From Anthostomella pinea (Eukaryota > Ascomycota > Sordariomycetes > Xylariales > Xylariaceae), in assembly GCA_963556695.1 (NCBI GenBank), contig CAUWAG010000003.1, positions 7,130,001 to 7,194,000 of the forward strand: 64,000 nucleotides of DNA, in the 5' to 3' direction. A model generated the notes under the pieces. That model was not told the DNA's origin. It did no database searches and saw nothing but the letters and a program-made list of their open reading frames with translations. The translations under genes and the position numbers were made by a program. Positions 12,301-22,643 of the stretch are shown piece after piece (position 1 is the stretch's first letter; every line of letters begins with the position of its first letter).

Positions 12301-13362
12301 GTTCGCCAGGCTGTTGCAGATGTGTCTTCGGTCCCTCTGGATAGTGTGCGAGCAGACACCCGACTCGAAGAACTGGGCCTCGACTCATTGCTGGGCATCG
12401 AGCTGCTTGAACGATTGGGCTCCGAGGATGGCCTGGCCATCACACAGACGAAGCTCGACTCGTGCCAAACAGTGCAAGACATCGTCGGCAATCTCGAGAG
12501 CAAGCAAAAACTCGCCGTCACCGGCGCAGCTCAAGCTGAGATGGGCTCATTGCGCCTGCTGAGGCGTGGTTCCGCATCGAAAGCACCTCTATATCTTATC
12601 CATGACGGCAGCGGAGTTTGTCACGAGGTGTATGGCAGACTGGGTGATCTCGACCGAAACGTATATAGCATATTAGCAACCGCTGGCAGAAACACCTCGG
12701 ACGGCCCGGGTAGTCTACTCGACATGGCACGTGCATATGCTGCCATGGTTGACACGTCGCAACCTGTCATTCTGGGAGGTATGTAGAACACTTTCGAGGG
12801 CTGAATGAGAGAAAAGCACGCTGACAAGTCCAGGCTGGTCATTTGGCGGTGTAGTAGCATACGAAATAAGCCGCACGCTGCGTAGGATGGACTGCAACGT
12901 CTCGGGTCTTATATTGATCGACTCGCCCTGTCCAATCAACCACGTAGGCCTTCCACAGGCGCTTCTTGAACAGGTATGCAAAGGAAAGCCGAAGTGGGTG
13001 CTGGAGAATTTCCAGAGGCACACTGCTCTCCTTAGGGACCATGTGCCAGATGCTTCCCAGCGTGACTTCCCGGTCGCGTTCCTGAAGAGCACCGCGCTCG
13101 TCAGTGCCAGCCTCGACGGCGCACGTTGCGCGTTCCTCGACAACGCGTCGGAGCGGAATAGGGAGATCCAGCACTGGGAGGCCCTGACAGGCCGGCGGCT
13201 GACGCTTCTGGACATTCCCGGGAACCATTTCCAGGCTTTTGATGTTGATATCGTGAGTGACACATGCGAGACACAGCGCGATACAGGATGCACGTGCTAA
13301 CTGTGTACAAGGTCCAACACACTTCGACCGCGGTCTCTTTGGCCTTGGACGAGTGCGAGTAG
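6306..13362 (+). pseudogene. Non-reducing polyketide synthase, SAT-KS-MAT-PT-ACP-ACP-TE, multiply disrupted
   Basis: NR-PKSs make aromatic polyketides from an acyl starter and malonyl-CoA. Domains: SAT with GFCSG (Cys about residue 125); KS with DTACSGS (Cys at 8014-8016) and HGTGT near 8479; MAT with GHSLGEY near 10027; product template with His at 10992-10994 and Asp near 11524; two ACPs with GIDSL (Ser 12004-12006) and GLDSL (Ser 12385-12387); thioesterase with GWSFGG (Ser 12839-12841) and a C-terminal GNHFQAF. Introns: 7557-7620, 8119-8178, 8497-8547, 12779-12833, 13253-13311. Lesions: frame change near 8650-8690, TAG at 9224-9226, SINE at 9258-9812, frame change near 9830-9880, TAA at 10411-10413, frame changes near 10880-10900 and near 11480-11530. 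Catalytic residues and splice sites are kept, so the decay looks recent. The domain order resembles orsellinate-type synthases. The product is an inference. Confidence 0.88.
9258..9812 (+). mobile_element. tRNA-derived SINE with a LINE-type 3' tail, inserted in the PKS MAT domain
   Basis: A 555-bp insertion is flanked by a 15-bp perfect direct repeat, TCTTCGAGACGGTGC, at 9243-9257 and 9813-9827. The first 92 bases (9258-9349) are tRNA-like. Ends GGCCGTA and TATGGCC pair over seven positions, the D-arm GCGC/GCGC encloses an A-box (TGGCGCAATGG), and a T-arm carries a perfect B-box (GGTTCGAATCC at 9329-9339). The anticodon region is not canonical and instead has a GTTCTCG/CGAGAAC stem, so this is probably not a functional tRNA. 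The body (about 9350-9670) is unlike anything else here. From about 9718 to the end it matches the 3' tail of the LINEs, ending in AAATACAAAACAAAACAA. Confidence 0.9.
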
Positions 13363-14365
13363 GGGCGATCCCCTCGTTCTTGACAGGGAACCATATGAGG
13401 CGGGATGCGATGATTGTATTTGAGGGACGCGTTTATGCAAGTAGGGACTTGCCCTGCTTTTAGACAATGCCTGATACATAACATGTTGCCCGATCAGTTG
13501 CAGTATTTGGCCGTGAGTAAAGTCCCTTTGGACAGGCCGTTATTGATCCATTGCCATTGCTTCGAGACTCAGTAAGAGAATACTTATGCAGAGACCCCTA
13601 TAGGCTATGCAAGGACCCAGAGATTTCAGTCGCCGGTAGTACATGTATTGCACGGCAAAACGGCCAATAGTGCAGGGGAATTTGCGTATCGGTATTCGTT
13701 GAGGTGTTGTGGAAGGGCAGAAGGGCAGAAGGTGCAGAGGTGCAGAGGTGCAGAGGTGATCTGAGCTTTGCTGAGGTAAGGTAACCCAAGAGCTCCAGAT
13801 CTAGCGAATTGGAAGCCCGCAGATACGGGCGGTACCTTGGTCTTCACTTTTGACGTCACGACCGTTGACCGTTGACAGGCGGGAGAAAGCGGCCCCAGCG
13901 CCATTATACACAGTAAGGTACATGTATGGTACGGAGCTATGTTTAATGTTGGGTCTAGTTAGGTACTTGGAGTGCCGTCATGGAAGCCTGCGGTGTCCTG
14001 TGCCAGGCTGGGGCGAAATGCGCCACCGCATTTCAGCTGCGTCTCAACCGTGAGACCCGTGACTACTCATCATCACCCACGACTAATGTTGACGAGTCTC
14101 GATTTTCCTATCACGAGTTTTATGTCCAATTTGATTCTTACACCCAGCATATCTCTTGAATGTCATTGAACGCATCGGTTTCATATCGCAACAAAGCAAG
14201 TCAAGCGAGCGCTATTCTCGCCTCTTTGATCGGTCGTCCGCGCTCAGATTCTTGCTTCAGTCCAGCGTTATCAGGGTTATTCCGCCCTCCCTAGGGCGGC
14301 CACCGACGCAAGCCCAGCTGCAGGAGCAAAGCTTCAGTCTGCGCTATATCCCAGCGGCTTACGCC
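13363..14365. other. Intergenic region with a small minisatellite
   Basis: I see no convincing gene. At about 13710-13758 there is a short tandem array built on GGGCAGAA and then AGGTGCAG units. The last ~200 bases before 14366 would serve as promoter and leader for the acyltransferase. Confidence 0.6.
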
Positions 14366-16242
14366 ATGGGTCAAGACCAATACTATGCGACGGATCTCGC
14401 AACGACGTACCGGGACCTGTACCGGGCCAAATTCCGGGCCGACGTGCAGGCCGACATCTCGACGCCGTTCCTGGTGCCGCTGCACTTCCTCGGCGTCTGG
14501 ATCGTCCCGACGCTGTACCTAGCCATCCCGCACAAGAACCGGCCCTGGCTATACCGGGCGCGGTGGCTGGTGCTCGCGTTCATCGTCGCCTTTCATGCGC
14601 ACATGCTCCGGGACGTGGCGAGCTTGAACTTCGCTTCGGCTTACGGCACCGGTTTGCTGGCCGTGTGGGCGACGCTGTGGAATTTCACACTGTTGATTTG
14701 GACGAGGCCGCAGTGGGATGCGAAGAGGGTGGACGTTAGGAGGAAGAAGGGGTACCAGCGGAATGCTTCTCAACCGCCCGAGGCGAACGGACATGCCCCT
14801 GGAACCAGACTGGAGGAGCAACCGAGAACCGCGGAGACGTCAGCTCGAGAGACGAATGGCCATGCTGGGTCCGCAACCAAAGGCGATGCAGTTCAGGAAC
14901 TAAGACAACGGCAGGCCAAATATGAATCAGGCACTGCATCCTCTCCAAAAGGTGCTGCTGGGGTGCCAGAAGAGTCTAAAGGGGTCTCAGATGCAATCGC
15001 TTTCGTCCTAGAACGTGAAGACAATGCATCGTCAGACCAAGAGCCAGCACTCGATATAGACAAGATGGCAGCCGAGCAGGAGTACGAGTATTACTGGCAA
15101 GAATACCCTGCGGATGCTCCGTTCCGGACTCGTCTGGACTGGTCCTTTGACATCGTTTCCACGATGCGCATGACAGGTATATATACACCATACCAAGGTG
15201 CCACACGTCTGAAGATAGGCATTCTGACTAAACCACAGGTTGGAACTGGGCACCACGCTGCCTGCCGCCCTTCCGTCTACCTCCAAGCATAGGATCCTAC
15301 CAACTGCCCCTAGACTTCGGGCCCCACGAAAGCAGACAAGGCTTCACGCGCACGCTCTCGCGCCGCAAGCTGTTCCTCCAACGCTTCTTCCTCAACATCG
15401 TCCCCAGCTACATCATCGTCGACTTCTGCGCCGCTCTCATGACGGCAGATCCCTACTTCATCCTCGGACCCGAGCACGGCGTTCCGCTCCCGCCACACCT
15501 CACAGCCATGCACCCGCTGACGCTCTCCCTCCGCCGCACGGCGCTCTCCTTCGTGGGCGTATTCACCGCTCTGCAGCTCGCCTGGAACCTCGGCGCCCTG
15601 GCGCTGGCCTTCCTCTGCCGGCCCGTGCTCGGCTTCCGCGCGCACCCGTGGCACCTACCAACTTTCGGAGGGTCATTTACACAAGTCCTCGACCGCGGCC
15701 TGCAGGGGTTCTGGGGCGCCTGGTGGCACCAGACGTTCCGGTTCGGCTTCGCGGCTCCGACCAACTGGCTGCTTGCACACGGGTACATCCGCAAGGGCAC
15801 GCCCGCCTCGACGCTCGTCGGCGCCGTGCTGGCGTTCGTGCAGTCCGCCATGCTGCACGGCGCGGGCAGCTACAGCACAATACCACAAACACGCTGGTGG
15901 CTGCCGCCCGTCTTCTTTGCGCTCTCGGGCGTCGGGACCGTGCTGCAGTCCTCGCTCGCGCGCTCTGCAATCCTTAAACCGCGCATTGCGGCGCTGCCGC
16001 GGTGGGTCAGAAGGGCGGGGAACCTGCTGTTCGTGGCAGCCTGGCTGTGGGCGACGAGCTGGGCGCTGGTAGACGACTTTGGTCGCTGTGGGCTTTGGAT
16101 GTACGAGCCGGTGCCGGTCTCGCTGGCGCGCTGGCTTGGGTTTGGGGGCCCGGCTGATGGAAGGGTTTGGAGGTATGATGGGGATTTTTGGCCAAGGTGG
16201 TATGTCGGGGCGCGGTGGTGGGAGAGGGGGGTTGCGATTTAG
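14366..16242 (+). CDS. Wax-synthase-like integral membrane acyltransferase
   Basis: Two exons, 14366-15176 and 15239-16242, separated by a 62-bp intron (GTATAT...CACAG), give 604 residues. The start ATG lies in a strong context (CGCCATGGG) just before MGQDQYYATDL. It has multiple hydrophobic segments, a disordered hydrophilic insert at about residues 130-230, and the block RGLQGFWGAWWHQTFRFGF, which is characteristic of the wax-synthase/MBOAT-like acyltransferase domain seen in fungal acetyltransferases of secondary metabolism. A likely catalytic His lies in the segment AMLHGAGSYS. It is probably in the ER membrane, acylating a small hydroxylated molecule or lipid. It is the only intact gene beside the broken PKS locus and could be either a cluster member or an unrelated neighbour. 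Its 3' end converges on the telomerase gene, 224 bp away. Confidence 0.75.
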
Positions 16243-16466
16243 ATGGCGAGGGGTGGGTGAGTTAGGTGATGGGGTGTAGCGTTTACGGTGTTGGGTTGCA
16301 TGTAGACGCACCTATAGATACAGATAGAGCGAGGTCGACATGGAGATGGGGGCTTGCATGTAGACGGATGGATGGGTGCATAACAAAGAGGCAATAGAGG
16401 CGGTTGCATTGGAAAAAGGGGCAGGTTTGCATAGTCTACCCACGCGTATATACGTTAGACATTTCT

Positions 16467-19400
16467 TTATTTGACGTGGTGTACCCGACCATGCCGAATA
16501 TCCTTAAGCAGGCTCAGCTTCCACATCTCTACCTTGAGCCAGCCCAACGTGTCCCCATACCTCGCCTGCTTCTGCGTCAACACCTTGTGGAAAGCGGTGT
16601 ACGCCAGCCTGAGCAGTCAGCTATTGCCCGATTATCATGCACGACAGGCAGTCAAACTTACCAGGACACCTCGCACTTCTTGACATCACAGACGTAGCCT
16701 GGGTACCTGAGCTTGCGGGCCGTGCTTATGAGAAGCAGGTAGGCCACTTCGGACAGCTTGGAGATGGTGCCTTGAAGACCGGTCAGTTACATGGCGGATT
16801 TGACAGTCCAAGGACTTACTGTTGACCATTTTTGCGGAGGGCTGCTTCGGCGCAGGCAGGCAGCGCGCGTACGCCCACATCTTGGTGGCCGTCTCCGTGA
16901 AGGCGTTGTGGACATTGGTCAACATGGTCAGTACCGAGTTGACTCCGGTGTCGAAGTACATTAGGTGGCTCTGGATCTTGAAGGCATCTGGGTCCATGTC
17001 GGTTAGTACCTCTCACGACTCCGGGAGATTGGAGGCTGGACACTCACTGAGAACTTTCCGCTGGAACGTCCGGCCCGGAGCTCGAGTGTATTCGACAGTC
17101 AGAGAGTTGTATATGGCTAGAGAAAGAAGTCAGTGGTGGTGTCCTGCGCCTGACCAGTTCGAGACATACCCGTGGCCTTCTCCTTGTTCTGAGCTCTGCC
17201 GATATCCAGCGTCTTGCAGTCGATCACCGTTCCACAGTAGGGAAAACCCTTTCCGTTTTCCAGCTTCGGTATTTTATTGCCCTCGATTTCCAAGTCAAAG
17301 TTGACGAGGCTCTTCTGCGAGCTAATCGTGACCCCGTACTCGGGCACGCCACGGTGCATGACCTCGACGAACCGCACGGCTTTGCTCCGATCTGTCGTGA
17401 TGAGTAGGAAGTCATCGATAAGCCGCAGGAGCAGACAGTCCCCCGAGTCAACGAACGGGAGTACGTGGATCTCGAGGTCGGCGTAGAAGTAGTTGCAGAG
17501 GGTGGATGATAGCACGGATCCCTGGGGAATGCCCTTCTTCTGCCTGTAGAACTTCTTGCCGATCTTCACGAGGTTCTGCTGGATGTGAGATGCCACGAGT
17601 TGAAGTAGCTCGCTGGTCTCATACTGCTGCTTCCAGAGGTCGACGAAGACTGTGTTCCGCTTCGTAGTTGCGCGACCAGACTCCAATTGTTGAAGGAACG
17701 TGGAGGTGTCGTCTTTGCTGATGGCTGCCGAGGGCCACTTCTTCAATGGCTTGGACTTCGAATGCGCACCGTTCCCTTGGCTTGCCAGGTTGGGCGTGAC
17801 TTCAAGGTACTTGGCTACTCGGTATTGGCGCTGCTGAGGGATCGAGTCGAGCAAGCCAACAATAGCTGCTTGAGGTATCGTGTCGAAGGCTGACTGCACG
17901 TCGAGCTTCGCAAAGTAGAACTTGGGAAGGCCGGGTCCCATCCTGGATTTGAAAGGCTTGATGCGCTTGTAGATGTCACCCACGGAAAACATCGTCGAGC
18001 CCAATCTCTCAGGATGCATGATCTGTCTGTGTCAGAACTTGTATACGCCAATCAGTCGAAAGGCTTACCTTTTCCAATTGGAGGACAGTATGCGCAGGTG
18101 CTAAGACCTTGTTGATACCCAATCCCAGCTCTTTAGGTTTTCCTCGCAAAGCAGCTCTCCTGCGCAAGTTCATGATGGGTCGCATGTTGATGCCCTTGGG
18201 AAGCAATCTGACCTGACTGAACCCGAGCAGGCGGGAGTCCAGTATTCGACGGGCGTCGACCTGATTGACTTCCTCGAACATAATTCCTTTCAAGGTTGCC
18301 ATCGCAGGCTCGACCAAAGAGCGCCAACTATCGTGACGAAAGAAGAAGAGTCGGTACTTATCAGTGTTCGACTCAGTGACGTAAAAGTTACTGCGGATCA
18401 GGGGTATCACAACCGAATCAAATAGGAAATACAGGAACTCGTTGAAGAGCTCGAGACGCTTCTGCGCGTCTGTCTTGGATGTCTTTTTCGCCATGAGCAA
18501 CGGCGGTGCGAGCCAGTTTATGTCGGTAAACTGTGTATCGTTAGCTTCGTGCTGTCACTCGGTCAGAGTACGGATCTTACCTTCATCCCTTGCGCTACTT
18601 CGTGAAGCGACATGCCTTCAAAACGCCTCAATGAGATGAATCGGTCAACTTTTGCCAGGAAGAGGCTCTCATTGTGGTCCGCAACTGAGTCACTGCCCCA
18701 AAATCCCCGAGGGACAACCTTCTTCAAGACTGCCCGGCAAAAGGCAGATACACTGGCAGGGGATGTCGCCAGTTCCACCACCGACGAAGTCTGAGCTCGT
18801 TGCGACACCGCTACCTGTTTTTGAGACTGTTGGGTCGACTTCTTGTGTGGTGTTCTCGACTTTCGCGAAGATTTGCGCGGCGCGTCAACAGCTACGGGCC
18901 TTGATTCCTGTCGATCAAGAGAGTATTGGACCTTCCATGCATCAGTAAGGACACGATATGCTGAATGCTCGTTAAACTTACTGGGCAGTGATGCTGAAGA
19001 AGTTTGGAGTAAGAACAACGCTGGTGCAGAATCTGTAGCTTCTGAACCAGGTCGGACACATTACCCCTGAGTCTTTTCGGTATACGCACTCGAACATCAG
19101 CATCACCTAGTCGACCAAATTTTTCGTTAATTTCGTCTTCTCGTAGTGTGTAGTCTTTGAGGCGTTGGGATGTCTCCTTCAAGTCGACTTTGGATGTGAA
19201 CACATTATGAAGCCGGAATTGGCGAGGAAACATGTACATCGTGACTCTCAAGGTATTGATGCCATTCCGACGGACCGTTTGTTCCTGCTTCTCAATGGAG
19301 AGTTCTGGATCCTCGTCTAGATGATTGTACGGCGACCGATTCAGTACATCTAGTATGTTTAGTAATTGCCATACATCGTCTCCATTGCGACTCACGAATG

Positions 19401-20437
19401 TGTCGTAGTCCAAAATGCACCAGTCCTCGAGCATTGAGAGCAGCCCTGGCATAAAGCATACGATTTCTGACAAAGACGAGCTCTGACGGGCTCTTGACGT
19501 CTTGAGCCAGCTGTACGTCTCCCGTTGTCTCGGGACGGACAGGGTCGACATTGGACAATGGCTGTCCTGCTTCTCGTAAGCACCAAATATGAGACGAGGA
19601 GCCTCAAATGACGCACCACTGATTTGACAAAAGTTGTTCACTCCTGCAGCAACAGAGACAAAGATTGCGCAGTCGAGAAGGAGATCTATCATGATGCGAT
19701 CTCCAGCTTCACCTAAAAGCGCCAACAACTGTGGCCATGGGGCGTGTTGTAAAGTCTCGACATGGGGGTTGGGACGGATTGCACGCAGACCCAAGCCACG
19801 ATCGCGCCGGAATCCATCACAAAGTAGATGCTTTGGCCATTTGAGAGACTTCTCTCTGGAAAAGAGAGTCCTTATCACGTACTCTACGATCTACGCGGCG
19901 TCAGCTTACTGTCTAGTGTACTATGCTGGTCTGTGTCCTCTTCGTCTAGAACGATAGGAAGAGGCCAATGTAGGACCTGGTACTTACCAGAGACTGTGAC
20001 TCGGCAAACCCAGCGATACCATTAGACAGCGTCACATAGGACTCGTCGCCCTTTTGGGATGAGAAATTCCTCCATCCCTCCACACGACTGTCCCCGTCAT
20101 CCTTGGGGTTTTCCGGGATGCCAACGAGCGTGGTGTCGAGTAGGGCGCCCAGAGAACATTCCACATCAGATAGGGATGTGTCGAGAGACTTGCCCCTTGC
20201 GCCCACCGCAGTTACCTTCTTCCTGCGAATCCTCGAGGAGGATGGCAGTTTGGAGAGGACATAATTGCGCAGAGTCGATACCTGAGGGTAGAACTGATTC
20301 AGGACAGCATGCTGGTTTTGTGAAGAGAGCGATTGTTCAGGACCGACGGTCGTCTTCCCCCTCTTGGTAGGCGGCTCATCCTCCGAGACACCACCCCGGG
20401 CCGAAGTTGCACGCTTCCGCTTCCCTGGGCGAGCCAT
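16467..20437 (-). CDS. Telomerase reverse transcriptase (TERT)
   Basis: This is the catalytic subunit of telomerase and is nuclear. The N-terminus is a basic, nuclear-signal-like MARPGKRKR. Telomerase RNA-binding parts follow: a segment with DLLLDCAIFVSVAAGVNNF near 19660, a Cys/His region with LQHHCPVS near 19010, and FLAKVDRFISLRRFEGMSLHEV near 18620. Reverse transcriptase motifs: motif 1/2 with VRLLPKGINMRPIMNLRR near 18180, motif A with FAKLDVQSAFDTIP near 17890, motif B' with KKGIPQGSVLSSTLCNYF near 17500, motif C with RLIDDFLLIT near 17410 and motif E near 17230. The C-terminal extension continues through small exons to a stop at 16467-16469. About nine introns are visible, for example one near 19891-19989 and one at about 16622-16672. 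All three catalytic Asp residues are present, so it looks functional. Confidence 0.93.
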
Positions 20438-21830
20438 GGCGTGGTTTCATGACATGCACGCTGACTGGAGTGAACTATCGCAGCGATGATGTTGATTCTG
20501 GACCGAGTACATCCACGCCATGGACTGTGGATTATGTGTCGTCGGTCACAGCGTCGTGGTTAAGGGGCCGCACAGTGCGCCTAGTGCGAGGCGTACTAAT
20601 GCACGGTCAGGATGGAAGTGTTCAATTGAAGCACGGCCTGGGCACATTGGTGGCGGCTGGAAAGCCGAAACCCAAATCTGTAGATAATAAGCTATTCGGT
20701 GCGCTGTTTCCCTAGTTTGACTCGAGGAAACTCTCTCGGCTACGAGGGAGGTAGTGTTGTGGTTGTGGCTGTGGTACCAGTATTGACGGAGCGGAAACGC
20801 GTCTCACCAACCACACGCGTCCGGGTGCAGAGTTGCGCTAACAACTGCACTTTGGCTGTCCAGTAATTAGTAAGATTTAATATCGCCTGGCTTCGACCAG
20901 AGACCGACGGCGTGTTGACGGGATCTAACCAGACGGGCCTAACGGCGATCCTGCCTTAATAAGTTGTTCCCCTAGTGTTGACTCGGCGAGTTGGACTGTC
21001 GGAGCTTTTTTGTGTTTGGTATGGATGATCTACAGGTAGTACGATATTTTTAAATCCGATAGATGCCCCGCACATGTGCATTTCATCACCTCGCCCGCTT
21101 CTATCTTGAAGCTTCAACCAGCTGAGCTGATTTACCACATGTCCAGCCGGACTCAGGACCAGCTTCTGCATCTGCACATGTGAGTATTGTGGTCAATCAT
21201 GAAGCTCATACTGTTCACACCGGGTGCTTCCTTATTCTCCGATAGTGAGTGCTACGCTAGGCCGCCCAGGCAGCCCAGGTCGCCGGCATTGAAAGTAGTG
21301 CCCGGATATTCTCCGATAGGCGGCCCGGTCTCAATATCGCCCTGAGGCCTTGTCGCGGCTTGTCGCATATGTCTGAATTTGTATGGACTGTGCTGCTGGA
21401 GGTGTGGTACCATATAGGCTTAGGGATAGGAGGCGAGTTTTGTTTTTTGGCTGTGCCGGCTTTGAAGTGATGTTGGTGTGAGATGGCATCCAAGGAGCTC
21501 ACCACGATCCTGAACAAAGTCTTTATGACTTAATCGCATACAATCGACCCCACGTGGCTCCATGTGACCTCCATTGTAATGGTAGCACATCGGGTTTGTT
21601 CTAAATTGTTTATTCTTGGACCAGTGTCGTTTAGTGTAAAGGGGTTAATCACAAGAAACAGCAAAGACGTTGTTCTAATAACGTCTATAAATACAAGCTG
21701 GCACCCCTCATGGCATTCTACAATCAAACCAGTCACCATGAAACATTCTACAATCCAACGGTCACCATAAAAAGAGCCAACAACGCATTTGGACTACTTG
21801 TGTCAGTCTCCGCAGCCATCAAATCTCAGC
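20438..21830. other. Intergenic region
   Basis: This lies between the divergent telomerase and SprT-like genes. The only long frames are short and have no recognizable content. A tRNA A-box-like string occurs on the minus strand near 21120 but lacks a matching B-box. I see no other feature. Confidence 0.5.
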
Positions 21831-22643
21831 ATGCCTTCCGAAAGCGAAGTCCTCCGTCACTACGAAGCCGTAGCCGACAACTTCACCGGCAATCGCAGTG
21901 CCATGCAAGAGCAGCGTGAACAGTGGGCATCGCGCACCCTGGCGCCCCAACGCGAGGTATACGACGCGCAAGATGTGACGCTGTTCCTGAAGAAATACTG
22001 CCAAGAGGCAGACCACATGCCCATCCAAGACCTGGTCCGCAGGTATGAGAATGTCAGAGGCCAAAACCTGACCTCGTTCGACGAGGTGCTCCGCCTGGTC
22101 GAGGACTTCATGCGCAGCTTCGACGAGCTGTTCTTCTTCGGGCTCCTCAGACGGCAGGTGCAGCCGCCGGTCAGTGACGCGGACACCATCCCGCGCAAGC
22201 GCCCGATGGTCGAGTTGAAGGTATTTGAGCATTGGGACGATGGCGGGAGATTAGGTTCGTATGACAAGGAAGCGCAAATAATCCAGATGTGGGCCGCGAG
22301 AAGGATCCTCGACAGGCCGTACTGCAAGCCAGAGGACTTGATTGCGACCCTTGCACACGAGATGGTCCACGCCTATCTGGATATATTCGTCGACATCGGC
22401 CTCGACGACAATGACGGCACGAAGTGGATAAATTGGGTTCACATGTATGGCCACAGCGAGATGTTTCTTGAACTGCATTGGTTCATACTGGATAAGCTAT
22501 ATTCCTGGACAGAGGCCGGCCGGTTCTCTGACCTCGCAAGGGCCGACAGGCAGTCTCTGGAGCATTGGCGACTTGCGATGTCTGGAGCATTGGAGAGCCA
22601 TGATGATCAATCCGAGGCCGACTGGAGCAGTGGCGAGTTATGA
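21831..22643 (+). CDS. SprT-like zinc metalloprotease domain protein
   Basis: A single-exon gene of 270 residues. It contains AHEMVHAYLDIF, an HExxH zinc-binding motif, at about residues 179-190, followed by a downstream GHSEMFLELHWFI that supplies a further His/Glu as in SprT-like proteins. The N-terminal 130 residues are acidic and helical. SprT-like proteases such as Spartan/Wss1 act on DNA-protein crosslinks, but many short fungal relatives are uncharacterised, so only the enzyme class is supported. ATG 21831 was chosen; a slightly earlier in-frame start near 21789 is possible. No intron is evident. Confidence 0.72.
   Translation: MPSESEVLRHYEAVADNFTGNRSAMQEQREQWASRTLAPQREVYDAQDVTLFLKKYCQEADHMPIQDLVRRYENVRGQNLTSFDEVLRLVEDFMRSFDELFFFGLLRRQVQPPVSDADTIPRKRPMVELKVFEHWDDGGRLGSYDKEAQIIQMWAARRILDRPYCKPEDLIATLAHEMVHAYLDIFVDIGLDDNDGTKWINWVHMYGHSEMFLELHWFILDKLYSWTEAGRFSDLARADRQSLEHWRLAMSGALESHDDQSEADWSSGEL

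Noticed and set aside
15240..16311. Several long overlapping frames on both strands
   Set aside because: They are by-products of the GC-rich acyltransferase second exon; composition is Arg/Ala/Pro-rich without domain features.
21100..21140. tRNA A-box-like TCAGCTCAGCTGGTTGAAGC on the minus strand
   Set aside because: No B-box follows at a suitable distance and no cloverleaf forms.
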